Shown: piece after piece, positions 27,560-37,834 of the stretch
How positions within the stretch are numbered: position 1 is the stretch's first letter
Layout of the letters: each line of letters starts with the position of its first letter
NCBI GenBank assembly: GCA_902803315.1
Contig: CADCPM010000054.1
Location: 1-43,009 of the forward strand
Length of the DNA stretch: 43,009 nt
Reading direction: 5' to 3'
Source: an uncultured Coriobacteriaceae bacterium
GTDB lineage: Bacteria; Actinomycetota; Coriobacteriia; Coriobacteriales; Atopobiaceae
Notes under the pieces: model-generated
Told to the model about the DNA's origin: nothing
The model's input: the letters and a program-made list of their open reading frames with translations, nothing else
The model's database searches: none
Position numbers and translations under genes: made by a program

Positions 27560-29110
27560 ATGGGAGCCATGAGCGAAAAGCAGCCAGCAGTTTCCCTGCG
27601 AAACATAAGCAAGTCCTTCGGGCCTATACAGGCCAACAACAACGTGAGCCTCGACATTTACCGTGGGGAGATTTTGGCCTTGCTGGGCGAGAACGGCAGT
27701 GGCAAGACGACCCTCATGAACATGCTTTCGGGCATCTACTATCCCGACAGCGGTCAGATTTCGATCGACGGCAAGCCTGTGAGCATCGGATCGCCCAGGG
27801 ATGCCTTTGAGTACGGCATCGGCATGATTCACCAGCACTTCAAGTTGGTCAACGTCTTTACCGCAACGCAGAACATCGTGCTTGGCCTCAAGGAGAAGGG
27901 CCGATTCGACCTTGCGGCTGCCGCGGAAAAGGTAAAGCAGATCTGCGATGACTACGGCTTTGACGTGGATCCAAACCAAAAGGTCTACGACATGTCCGTG
28001 TCGCAAAAGCAGACGGTCGAGATCGTAAAGCAGCTCTATCGTGGCGCCGAGATCCTGATCCTGGACGAGCCGACGGCCGTCCTTACGCCGCAGGAAACCG
28101 ACAAACTCTTCGCGGTGCTGCGCAACATGCGCGACGACGGCAAGACGGTCGTGATCATTACCCACAAGCTCAACGAGGTGAAGGACATAAGCGACCGCGT
28201 GGTCGTGCTTCGCAAGGGCGAGTACGTGGGGGAGCTGGTAACTTCTGAGGCAACCACGCAGGAAATGACCAACATGATGGTTGGCCGTCAGATTTTGCTC
28301 AACATCGATCGCCCCGATCCCGAGATGAAGTACCGCATGGAGCGCATTCGCGTGAAGAACCTTACGGTAAAGAACCGCGAGGGGGTAACGAAGCTCGACG
28401 ACGTCTCGTTCGTGGCATATACGGGCGAGATACTGGGCATCGCCGGCATCTCCGGCTCTGGGCAGAAGGAGCTTCTTGAGGCGATCGCAGGCCTGCAGCC
28501 CGTGGATAGCGGCAGCATTGAGTACAACGTGGACAACGAGCAGGTCGAACAGCTCATTGGCATGGACCCGCTCAAGATTGCGGATATGGGCGTCGTGCTT
28601 TCGTTCGTGCCGGAGGACCGCTTGGGCATGGGCCTGGTGGGCAGCATGGACCTCACCGACAACATGATGTTGCGCTCGTTCCGCAGGGGCACCTCGCCGC
28701 TCGCGGATCGCAAAGAGCCCAAGCACCTGGCAGAGCTTGTGGTGGAGGAGCTGGAAGTCAGTACGCCGAGCGTGTCGACGCCCGTGAGCAAGCTCTCGGG
28801 TGGCAACGTGCAGAAGGTGCTCGTGGGACGCGAGATCGCAGCTGCCCCAACGGTGCTCTTGTCGGCATATGCCGTCCGCGGACTCGACGTCAACTCTTCC
28901 TATGTTATCTACGACCTTCTCAATCGCCAAAAGGGCAACGGCGTTGCCGTGATATACGTTGGAGAGGACCTGGACGTGCTTCTGGAGCTGTGTGACCGAA
29001 TCCTCGTGCTATGCGGCGGCAAGGTAAGCGGCATCGTGGACGGTCGCACGACCACAAAGAACGAGGTGGGCCTCATGATGACCAAGCTGGGAGGAGGTGA
29101 GGACCAGTGA
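27560..29110 (+). CDS. Nucleoside ABC transporter ATPase, two cassettes
   Basis: 516 residues with two ATPase domains, as in RbsA/YufO proteins. The first is complete: GENGSGKTT, MSVSQKQTVEI, LILDEPTAVLTPQE. The second has the degenerate Walker A GISGSGQKE, signature LSGGNVQKV and VLLSAYAVRGLD where Walker B is expected, a normal asymmetry in this family. The start is ATG 27560 or 27569; neither has an ideal ribosome site. The stop overlaps the first permease gene by four bases (GTGA). Confidence 0.93.
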   Translation: MGAMSEKQPAVSLRNISKSFGPIQANNNVSLDIYRGEILALLGENGSGKTTLMNMLSGIYYPDSGQISIDGKPVSIGSPRDAFEYGIGMIHQHFKLVNVFTATQNIVLGLKEKGRFDLAAAAEKVKQICDDYGFDVDPNQKVYDMSVSQKQTVEIVKQLYRGAEILILDEPTAVLTPQETDKLFAVLRNMRDDGKTVVIITHKLNEVKDISDRVVVLRKGEYVGELVTSEATTQEMTNMMVGRQILLNIDRPDPEMKYRMERIRVKNLTVKNREGVTKLDDVSFVAYTGEILGIAGISGSGQKELLEAIAGLQPVDSGSIEYNVDNEQVEQLIGMDPLKIADMGVVLSFVPEDRLGMGLVGSMDLTDNMMLRSFRRGTSPLADRKEPKHLAELVVEELEVSTPSVSTPVSKLSGGNVQKVLVGREIAAAPTVLLSAYAVRGLDVNSSYVIYDLLNRQKGNGVAVIYVGEDLDVLLELCDRILVLCGGKVSGIVDGRTTTKNEVGLMMTKLGGGEDQ

Positions 29111-30201
29111 TTCACGTCGTTAAGCGGAAGGACATGCCCCTCGTTCAGGCGCTTGCCATTCGCTTTGGCATTATAGTGTTCGCGCTTGTGGTGTGCGGTG
29201 TTATTACGGCGCTTGCCACCGGTCTTAACCCCATTGCCGTGTATGGAACCATGATCCAGGGATCGTTTGGTTCCCCGCGCAAGGTGTGGATTCTGTTGCA
29301 GCAAGTCGCGCTGCTCCTGTGCGTGTCGCTTGCCCTTACGCCGGCGTTTCGCATGAAGTTCTGGAACCTTGGTGGCGAGGGACAAGTGCTTGCGGGCGGC
29401 TTTGCCGCGGCGGCCTGCATGATCTGTTTGGGCGACAAGTTGCCCAACGCGGCGCTTTTGGCCGTCATGTTCGTGGCATCCATTGCGGCGGGCGCGCTTT
29501 GGGCTGCCATTCCCGCCTTCTTCAAGGCAAAGTTCAATACCAACGAGACGCTGTTTACCCTCATGATGAACTACGTGGCCATCCAGATCGTGGCTTACTT
29601 CGTCATCGTATGGGAGAACCCCAAGGGTTCGGGCACCATTGGCATCATCAACCAAAAGTCCGAGGCAGGATGGCTTCCCGTTGTGGGCGGCAACAAGTAC
29701 ATGCTCATCGTAATATTGGTGGCGCTGCTCACGATTGCGATGTACGTGTACCTTAACTACAGCAAGCACGGCTACGAGCTTGCGGTAGTGGGCGAGAGCC
29801 CAAGCACGGCACGCTACGTAGGCATTAAGGTCGATCGGGTAATCGTGCGCACGCTTATTCTGTCTGGTGCGATTTGCGGGTTTGCCGGAATGCTGCTCGT
29901 TGCCGGTTCGGCGCATACGCTTACCACGAGCATCGCGGCAGGTCGCGGGTTTACGGCCGTCATGGTCGCATGGTTGGCAAAGTTCAATCCCGCCGTTATG
30001 GTTGGCAGCAGCTTCCTGCTCGAATTCATGGGCTCCGGCGCGGGCGAGATCGCCACGACGTACGGGCTTAACCAGAGCTTTGGCGACATCCTCGCCGGCA
30101 TCATCCTGTTCTTCATCATAGGCACTGAGTTCTTCATTACCTATAGGATCGTGTTTAGCAAAAAGCAGAAGGCGAGTGAGAAGGAGCAAGGCAATGTTTG
30201 A
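29107..30201 (+). CDS. Nucleoside ABC transporter permease 1
   Basis: 364 residues, about ten helices, BPD_transp_2 type. Typical blocks are FRMKFWNLGGEGQVLAGGF, FNTNETLFTLMMNYVA, ELAVVGESPSTARYVGIKVDR and AGRGFTAVMVAWLAKFNP. It starts with GTG inside the end of the ATPase gene. The long KEQGNV tail overlaps the second permease gene by eight bases. It pairs with that permease to form the membrane channel. Confidence 0.92.
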   Translation: MIHVVKRKDMPLVQALAIRFGIIVFALVVCGVITALATGLNPIAVYGTMIQGSFGSPRKVWILLQQVALLLCVSLALTPAFRMKFWNLGGEGQVLAGGFAAAACMICLGDKLPNAALLAVMFVASIAAGALWAAIPAFFKAKFNTNETLFTLMMNYVAIQIVAYFVIVWENPKGSGTIGIINQKSEAGWLPVVGGNKYMLIVILVALLTIAMYVYLNYSKHGYELAVVGESPSTARYVGIKVDRVIVRTLILSGAICGFAGMLLVAGSAHTLTTSIAAGRGFTAVMVAWLAKFNPAVMVGSSFLLEFMGSGAGEIATTYGLNQSFGDILAGIILFFIIGTEFFITYRIVFSKKQKASEKEQGNV

Positions 30202-31192
30202 GTTTTTGGTCTCCTTCATTCCGCGTGCGGTCGTCCAAGGCATTCCCTTGCTGTTTGGCTGCACGGGCGAGATCGTAACCGAGAAATCCGGCAACCTTAA
30301 CCTGGGCATTCCCGGCGTCATGTACGTTGGCGGCATCTGTGGCGTAATTGGTTCGTTCTTCTACGAGAACAGCTTGAGCGACCCCTCGCTCATGAATCCT
30401 GCCCTCGGAATCCTCATTCCGCTTGTGTGCTGCATCCTCGGCTCGCTTCTCATGGGTCTTATCTACTGCTTCCTTACCGTTACGCTTCGCGCCAACCAAA
30501 ACGTCACCGGCCTGGCCATGACCACCTTTGGCGTGGGCTTGGGCAACTTCTTTGGCGGTTCCCTGATTAAGCTCGTCGGCTCTGAGATACCTTCCATCTC
30601 GCTTACGGCAACGAGCAACCTGTTTAGGGCCACGCTGCCTTTTGCGGAGTCGCTTGGCTGGTTCGGCCAGATCTTTTTGAGCTACGGCTTCTTGGCTTAT
30701 GTGGCAATCATCATTGCGGTTGGGGCTTCGCTGCTGCTCAACCGTACGCGCGTTGGTTTGCAGCTGCGCGCGGTGGGCGAGAACCCTGCCACGGCAGACG
30801 CTGCCGGCATCAACATTACGCGCTACAAGTACGTGGCAACCTGCGCTGGTTGTATTATTGCCGGATTGGGCGGCCTGTACTTCGTTATGGACTATGCCAA
30901 CGGTATTTGGGCCAACGACGCATTTGGCGATCGCGGCTGGCTTGCCATCGCGCTGGTTATCTTTACCGTCTGGCGTCCGGGTGTGTCCATTCCCGCCTCG
31001 ATCCTGTTTGGCGGTCTGTACATCCTGCATCTGTTCATTCCCACGGGAACCGACCTCGCGGTGAAGGAGCTCTACAAGATGCTGCCCTACGTGGTTACCA
31101 TCGTGGTGCTCGTTATAACCAGCACGCGCAACAAGCGGGAGAACCAACCTCCGGAGAGTCTGGGCTTGCCCTATTTCCGCGAAAACCGCTAG
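30194..31192 (+). CDS. Nucleoside ABC transporter permease 2
   Basis: 332 residues, BPD_transp_2 type. VVQGIPLLFGCTGEIVTEKSGNLNLGIPGVM is the standard start of this second subunit, and LQLRAVGENPATADAAGINITRYKYVATCAGC the coupling region. AAGGAG is seven bases before ATG 30194, which is better than the longer frame at 30176. Last gene of the purine uptake operon; a 60-bp palindrome follows. Confidence 0.92.
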   Translation: MFEFLVSFIPRAVVQGIPLLFGCTGEIVTEKSGNLNLGIPGVMYVGGICGVIGSFFYENSLSDPSLMNPALGILIPLVCCILGSLLMGLIYCFLTVTLRANQNVTGLAMTTFGVGLGNFFGGSLIKLVGSEIPSISLTATSNLFRATLPFAESLGWFGQIFLSYGFLAYVAIIIAVGASLLLNRTRVGLQLRAVGENPATADAAGINITRYKYVATCAGCIIAGLGGLYFVMDYANGIWANDAFGDRGWLAIALVIFTVWRPGVSIPASILFGGLYILHLFIPTGTDLAVKELYKMLPYVVTIVVLVITSTRNKRENQPPESLGLPYFRENR

Positions 31193-31207
31193 CCTCGGTT
31201 GGGTGTA

Positions 31208-31267
31208 GCTTAGGGAAAGGCCCCGAGCCAGGGTTTCGAAACCCCTGCTCGGGGCCTTTCCCTAAGC
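31208..31267. repeat. 60-bp palindrome, 30-bp arms without loop
   Basis: 31208-31237 and 31238-31267 are inverted copies with one mismatch, centred on TTTCGAAA. The arm has GGGAAAGGCCCCGAGC. No T-run follows. It marks the end of the nucleoside transporter operon and looks like the other long palindromes in form, not in exact sequence. Confidence 0.85.
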
Positions 31268-31360
31268 CATACCTGCGTCTATCGCTTTTCTGTGTGTACG
31301 TGCCGTCTGTTTTGGTATATAAAAGAGAGGCTTACTCATGCGTACGGAAGGAATGGATCA

Positions 31361-31969
31361 ATGAAGTCTATTGTCGTCAATTGTCCCATGTGTGGCGGTC
31401 GCTATAGCAGAAACATCACCTCTCGGTTCCTCACGTGCGACTACTGTGACTCGCGCTTTGCCCTCGACGAAGAGGAGATGGAGGCGCTCGGACTCGGTGG
31501 TGGCCGGGATGAGGCAGAGTATGACGACGACGCTGATTACGAAGCCGACGAAGAGTACGCGGGCATGGATCTTTTGGATATTGTTGACGCGGAGTGCGAG
31601 GACCTTCTGTGCAGGGTGGACCGAGACAACTTTGAAACCTCAAGTAAGATCGAGAGGGGACTCGGCATAGACGGGGACGAGGAGATCTACCTCATTCACG
31701 ACGACACAATCTTCAATAGCGGCAAGAACGGATTCGCCATAACCTCTGCAGGCTTGTATTGCCGCGAGATGGGCGACCGAGAGGCCCACTTCATGAGCTG
31801 GGAAGACTTTGCACACACGCGCTATAGCGCCGTGATTGACGACTCGTACATTCGGGTGGACGGCACGTCTATTGCCTACTACACCGACGGTGACGACGAC
31901 AAAGAGCAGCTCGAGAACCTGTACCAGCGCCTACAGTACTTCACTGCAAAGGCGTACGGCACCATGTAA
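31361..31969 (+). CDS. Zinc-ribbon protein of unknown function
   Basis: 202 residues. A CPMCGG...CDYCDS zinc ribbon (residues 9-30) is followed by a very acidic stretch (DEAEYDDDADYEADEEYAGMD) and then a compact domain, IYLIHDDTIFNSGKNGFAITSAGLYCREM...FMSWEDFAHTRYSAV, which resembles bacterial PH-like domains. No enzyme motif. ATG 31361 has GGAAGGA eight bases upstream. It is 18 bases before proA, so they may share a transcript, but no functional link is evident. Confidence 0.7.
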   Translation: MKSIVVNCPMCGGRYSRNITSRFLTCDYCDSRFALDEEEMEALGLGGGRDEAEYDDDADYEADEEYAGMDLLDIVDAECEDLLCRVDRDNFETSSKIERGLGIDGDEEIYLIHDDTIFNSGKNGFAITSAGLYCREMGDREAHFMSWEDFAHTRYSAVIDDSYIRVDGTSIAYYTDGDDDKEQLENLYQRLQYFTAKAYGTM

Positions 31970-31987
31970 TGGACGAAGGGAATATCG

Positions 31988-33271
31988 ATGAGCGATATAA
32001 GCACCATTGCGGCAAGCATGAAACTCAACAGTCCCGTTATGGCGGCCACCTCCGTGGAGGTGCGCAACGCCGCGCTTGCCCGCATTCGTGAGGCACTGCT
32101 GGCAAACCAGGATGCCATTTTTGCGGCGAACAAGGAAGACTTGGCCGCCGCGGAGCGTGACGGCGTAGCCGCCGCGGTAATAAAGAGGCTCAAGTTCGAC
32201 GAGTCGAAGCTTGCCGACGTATGCGCAGGGATCGAGGACCTCATTGGCCTGCCCGATCCCGTTGGCCGCGAGCTGTTGCGTCGCGAGCTCGATGAGGGGC
32301 TCGTGTTGGTGCGCCAGTCATGCCCCATCGGTGTCATTGGCGTGATCTTCGAGGCGCGCCCCGACGCGTTGGTGCAGATCTCCACCCTTTGCCTGAAGAG
32401 CGGCAACTGTGCGCTGCTTAAGGGCGGCAGCGAGACCATGCGTACCAACAAGGCGCTGTTCGACGTTATCTACAACGCGGCCGTCGAGGCAGGGCTGCCC
32501 GCCGAGTGCCTGTATCAGGTGGAGGCTCGCGAGGAGATAAGCGAGCTCTTGTCTTGCGACCAGTCGGTAGACCTGCTCATCCCGCGTGGCTCCAACGCAT
32601 TTGTGCGCTACATAATGGACAACACGCGCATCCCCGTTATGGGCCATGCGGACGGCATATGCCATGTGTACGTAGACAAGGACGCGGACGTTCAGAAGGC
32701 CGTGCGCATTGTGGTTGACGCAAAGATCCAGTACACAGCCGCCTGCAATGCAGTGGAGACGGTACTCGTTCAACGCGATGCGGCGCCGCGCCTCTTGCCT
32801 GCAATCGTGGAGGCACTCGTTGCCGAGGGCGTGGAGGTGCGTGGTACCGACGAGGTACGTGCCATCGTGGACTGCAAGCCCACAACCGATGAGGACTGGG
32901 ACACCGAGTACCTTGCGCTCATCGTGTCCGTCAAGCTCGTGGATGGGGTAGACGAGGCGATCGAGCACATCAATCGTCACGGCTCTCACCACACCGACGC
33001 CATCGTAACCGAGAACGCGCAGGTGGCCGAGCGCTTTATGCAACTCGTGGACTCGGCTGGCGTGTACTGCAACGCGTCCACGCGCTTTGCTGACGGCTTC
33101 CGCTACGGCTTTGGCGCCGAGGTGGGCATTTCCACGAGCAAGCTGCATGCCCGCGGTCCGGTGGGTCTGGAAGGGCTCGTCACCTACAAGTACAAGATCT
33201 ACGGTACGGACCACGTGGTGGGCGACTATGCCTCTGGCGTGCGCAGCTTCCACTTTAGGGACCTAGACTAA
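31988..33271 (+). CDS. proA: Gamma-glutamyl phosphate reductase
   Basis: 427 residues, full length. Catalytic Cys in YTAACNAVETVL; GVIFEARPDALVQI, LLKGGSE and DLLIPRGSNAFVRYI are family blocks, and SHHTDAIVTEN the later one. It makes glutamate semialdehyde for proline with NADPH. No proB is adjacent, which is unusual since the two are often paired. AAGGG precedes the ATG. The next gene starts 22 bases after the stop. Confidence 0.95.
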   Translation: MSDISTIAASMKLNSPVMAATSVEVRNAALARIREALLANQDAIFAANKEDLAAAERDGVAAAVIKRLKFDESKLADVCAGIEDLIGLPDPVGRELLRRELDEGLVLVRQSCPIGVIGVIFEARPDALVQISTLCLKSGNCALLKGGSETMRTNKALFDVIYNAAVEAGLPAECLYQVEAREEISELLSCDQSVDLLIPRGSNAFVRYIMDNTRIPVMGHADGICHVYVDKDADVQKAVRIVVDAKIQYTAACNAVETVLVQRDAAPRLLPAIVEALVAEGVEVRGTDEVRAIVDCKPTTDEDWDTEYLALIVSVKLVDGVDEAIEHINRHGSHHTDAIVTENAQVAERFMQLVDSAGVYCNASTRFADGFRYGFGAEVGISTSKLHARGPVGLEGLVTYKYKIYGTDHVVGDYASGVRSFHFRDLD

Positions 33272-33293
33272 GGCTTAGGCAACGTAGTGTTGG

Positions 33294-34727
33294 GTGGTGT
33301 TTGGTCACGTGGGCGATCAAAATGAGCTCGTACAAGCCTATCGTGAGTGGATCCTTGAGCAGGGACTCGAAGGATGTTCCCTTTTGGAGAGAAAAGACGG
33401 CGCCATAGACATAACGGGCGAGCTCGTGCGCGGTTGGGTCAACTTCTACGACATAAACGATGCGTGCATCGTGGAGCTTAGGCTCGAGCGCGTGCTCGAT
33501 AGCGAGCCGGCGTTCTTCTTGCACTTTGAGCTGGAGGACCTCACGCGTGCCCAGATGCTCTTTGATGAGATGGCAAGCGTCGTCTACGATCTCAATCACC
33601 ACCAGACGCGACAGATTCTTCTGTGTTGCAGCTGCGGCATGACCACTATGTTCTTTGCCGATAAGCTCAACGAGTACGCAATGAGTCTGGGACTGGACTA
33701 CGAGTTTAGCGCCAAGCCGATTGAGGAGGCCGAGAGGGAAGGGTCCAAGTATTCTGCCGTGCTCCTGGCTCCCCAGGTGGGCTACCAGCGCAAGGCCGTT
33801 GCGCAGGCGCTTCCCAATACGCCCGTAATCGAGCTTCCCGGCAAGGTGTTTGGGTCCTACGATGCTGCGTCCGCCCTGCGCATAGTGGTGGATGTCCTGT
33901 CTGGAAGCCGCACGCCTATTGACGATACGCAGATCCGTTCCATGCGCGACTTCGACAAGACCAAGCGTGTGCTGGCGATGAGCTACATCTATCGCAAGGA
34001 CGAGCCCACCTTGTCGTATCGCGTGCTCGACAAGGGCAAGATTGCTGCCTCGGGCATGTTGGTGCGACGAACCTTCGACAGCCAGACGCTCGAAGACATG
34101 AAGGCCACGCTACGCCTCAAGGGTTGGAAAACCGACGAGTTTGATGCGGTGGGCATCGCGGTGCCCGAGATGGTGGATGACGGCATAGTGGTGCGCATGC
34201 GCGATGAGGGGGGAGCCGACCACCACGACATGCGTGCTTCGATTGAGGAGCTGTGGAACACCAAGGTATATGTGGACCATAACACCACCGCCGCGGCGGT
34301 TGGCTGCTACGTGTCGCAGGATGAGTACGAGAATGTGGCCTTCCACGCACAGACGATTGGCGTGCCTGGCGGTGAAGAGGGATACGTTGTGGAGGGTAGG
34401 CCACTCGTGGGTCGAAGCGGATACTCTGGCCACCTGCGGCCGCTTGCAAACAGCTTCTCTCTGCAGATGGACCTCGAGGATGCGGCTTGGCGCGTGGACG
34501 GCATGTGCGAGTTGGTGGCACGCTACATTACGAGCTTGGCGTGCACCATAGCCCCCGAGGCAATATATGTGTGGTGCGATCTTTTGCCCCACATGGACGA
34601 CCTGCGAGAAGAGCTGGAGAAGGTGCTGCCTCCCGCCGCAATACCAGAGCTAAAGGAAATCACGGACTACGACGGCTACGTACTTCTTGGCGAGCTGGCA
34701 CTCTGCCTGGACAGATTGGCGCAGTAA
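33294..34727 (+). CDS. Fusion of PTS EIIB-like domain with ROK-like domain
   Basis: 477 residues. Residues 1-100 match nothing I know. Residues 106-203 look like a lactose/cellobiose-type EIIB: QILLCCSCGMTTMFFADKLNEYA with Cys112 at the phosphorylation place, AVLLAPQVGYQRKAV, PVIELP. Residues 225-477 resemble a ROK protein: VGIAVPEMVDDGIVV, VYVDHNTTAAAVGCY (in place of NDANAAA), LVGRSGYSGHLRPLA (in place of the AGEIGH motif). The ROK zinc motif CxCGxxGC is absent, and no HTH is seen, so it may sense phosphorylation state rather than act as a sugar kinase. The start is GTG 33294, 33297 or 33309; none has a clear ribosome site. Confidence 0.7.
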   Translation: MVFGHVGDQNELVQAYREWILEQGLEGCSLLERKDGAIDITGELVRGWVNFYDINDACIVELRLERVLDSEPAFFLHFELEDLTRAQMLFDEMASVVYDLNHHQTRQILLCCSCGMTTMFFADKLNEYAMSLGLDYEFSAKPIEEAEREGSKYSAVLLAPQVGYQRKAVAQALPNTPVIELPGKVFGSYDAASALRIVVDVLSGSRTPIDDTQIRSMRDFDKTKRVLAMSYIYRKDEPTLSYRVLDKGKIAASGMLVRRTFDSQTLEDMKATLRLKGWKTDEFDAVGIAVPEMVDDGIVVRMRDEGGADHHDMRASIEELWNTKVYVDHNTTAAAVGCYVSQDEYENVAFHAQTIGVPGGEEGYVVEGRPLVGRSGYSGHLRPLANSFSLQMDLEDAAWRVDGMCELVARYITSLACTIAPEAIYVWCDLLPHMDDLREELEKVLPPAAIPELKEITDYDGYVLLGELALCLDRLAQ

Positions 34728-34751
34728 CGCAGATTCAACGATTGGCGACAT

Positions 34752-34802
34752 GCCCTTTCCCGAAGATCTCGTTCCTATGGAATGGGGCTTTCGGGAAAGG
34801 GC
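34752..34802. repeat. Hairpin after the EIIB-ROK gene
   Basis: GCCCTTTCCCGAAG pairs with CTTTCGGGAAAGGGC over a 22-base centre. It lies 25 bases after the stop and touches the larger cruciform that follows. No T-run. Confidence 0.65.
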
Positions 34803-34930
34803 GCACATTTATCGTCACGCCCCGCGCCCACGCCAGCCCGCATGCGGCTCCGCGCTCGCTTCGTTCGCTCACTTCGTGAGTCGCCGCTTGCGGGCTTGCG
34901 CGGCTGCGGGGCGTGACGATAAATGTGTGC
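34801..34930. repeat. 130-bp nested cruciform upstream of dnaK
   Basis: Outer arms 34801-34825 and 34906-34930 are inverted copies with one mismatch (GCACATTTATCGTCACGCC...). Inside, AGCCCGCATGCGG pairs with CCGCTTGCGGGCT and a third dyad surrounds CGCTCACTTCGTGAG. The whole block folds almost completely and ends 23 bases before the dnaK promoter. It recalls large imperfect palindromes such as attC sites or MITEs. Confidence 0.8.
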
Positions 34931-34953
34931 CAATTGTCAAAGCAAGAAATCTA

Positions 34954-34981
34954 TTACAAACTGACTTAGATTATGTATAGA
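34954..34981 (+). promoter_or_regulatory. Candidate dnaK promoter
   Basis: TTACAA (34954-34959) and TATAGA (34976-34981) are 16 bases apart, about 90 bases before the dnaK start. The -10 box lies inside the inverted repeat at 34966-34987, so repressor binding there would block RNA polymerase. Confidence 0.5.
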
Positions 34982-34987
34982 ATCTAA
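34966..34987. promoter_or_regulatory. HAIR-like operator (likely HspR site)
   Basis: TTAGATT-N8-AATCTAA is a perfect 7-bp inverted repeat over the dnaK -10 region. Streptomyces HAIR is CTTGAGT-N7-ACTCAAG: same arm length and nearly the same spacing, different bases. Because hspR ends the operon, autoregulation through this site is the simplest reading. No CIRCE element is present. Confidence 0.6.
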
Positions 34988-35067
34988 ACGCAGGGGAATA
35001 CTACATACCGTAAAGCAAAGGAGCGGACGGCAGATGGCCGTTTCGCGCAACGAAAGGATTCCTAATT

Positions 35068-36957
<1,890 letters not shown>

Positions 36958-36968
36958 GGTGAGGCCAG

Positions 36969-37730
36969 ATGGAGCGCTATGACTTCATACCTAACGACGA
37001 CGAGAGCACGAAGAGGGACGAGGACGGCGTGAAAGTACCCATAGACGAACCAGGCGCCGAGCCTACCCCCACCGACGAGCTTGACGAGGAAGCCATGGTA
37101 GAGGCCGCCATTAGAGCGGGGGAGCAGGCAGCGGAGGAAGAGCTTGACGCGGAGGCCGAGGCAAATGCCGAGCGCACCAAGGCAGAGCGCGACGAGCTCT
37201 ACGAGCGCCTCGACGAAGCCATGGATCAGGTGGACGAGGCCAAGCAGGCCGCCAAGGAAGCGCAGGATCGCCTGACGCGCCTGCAGGCTGATTGGGAGAA
37301 CTTCCGCCGCCGTACGCGCCAGGAGCGCGAGGTCGAGCGTGAACGTGCGGGCGAGAAGCTCGTGCTCGGTCTTCTCCCCGTGCTCGACGACATGGAGCGT
37401 GCGGTAGACCATGCCCGGCAGTCCGCTGCCGACGACGAACAGTTCACGCAGTTCGTGGACGGCGTCCAGCAGATCCACGACAAGATGGTCGGGATTCTGG
37501 AGAAGGATGGCGTGGAGGTCATCGACCCGGCGGGCGAGCCCTTTGAGCCCCTCTCGCATCAGGCTGTTGGCCGCGAGGAGAACGCCGAGGCATACGACGA
37601 GACGGTCGCCCAGGTCTATCAAAAGGGCTATCGCATGGGCGGCAAGGTCATCCGACCGGCAATGGTTACCGTCACGTACGGTGGCCCCAAACGACCCACA
37701 GAAGACGAGGCTTCCGCAGACGCCGAGTAG
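36969..37730 (+). CDS. grpE: Nucleotide exchange factor GrpE
   Basis: 253 residues. A long acidic N-terminal part and a coiled coil (about 75-110) lead to LQADWENFRRRTRQEREV, GLLPVLDDMERAV and EPFEPLSHQAVGREE...VAQVYQKGYRMGGKVIRPAMVTV, the GrpE signature. It releases ADP from DnaK and its helices act as a thermosensor in the family. It is larger than E. coli GrpE because of the acidic N-terminal extension. It starts 11 bases after dnaK. Confidence 0.96.
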   Translation: MERYDFIPNDDESTKRDEDGVKVPIDEPGAEPTPTDELDEEAMVEAAIRAGEQAAEEELDAEAEANAERTKAERDELYERLDEAMDQVDEAKQAAKEAQDRLTRLQADWENFRRRTRQEREVERERAGEKLVLGLLPVLDDMERAVDHARQSAADDEQFTQFVDGVQQIHDKMVGILEKDGVEVIDPAGEPFEPLSHQAVGREENAEAYDETVAQVYQKGYRMGGKVIRPAMVTVTYGGPKRPTEDEASADAE

Positions 37731-37754
37731 CGTAAATCCACAGGGGTATGTGGC

Positions 37755-37793
37755 GGACGGGGGACATACCTCAAAGAGGTGTGTCCCCCGTCC
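37755..37793. repeat. Hairpin between grpE and dnaJ
   Basis: GGACGGGGGACATACCTC pairs with GAGGTGTGTCCCCCGTCC, loop AAA, one mismatch. It sits inside the operon, 24 bases after grpE, and may lower or process the downstream mRNA. The core GGGGGACA is similar to the palindromes at 1597 and 41703. Confidence 0.8.
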
Positions 37794-37834
37794 ACAATGC
37801 AAGATAAAACGATTGAGAAGGGGGCGAAGCCACC

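Noticed and set aside
27041..28930. Long minus-strand open frame opposite the transporter genes
   Set aside because: It crosses two real genes and their terminator on the other strand and matches no family; codon-bias artefact.
31201..31270. tRNA-like TTCGAA segment
   Set aside because: It is the centre of a 60-bp palindrome; no acceptor, D or anticodon arms are present.
34930..35067. CIRCE element before dnaK
   Set aside because: No TTAGCACTC-N9-GAGTGCTAA; the dyad found there is of the HAIR type and hspR is in the operon.
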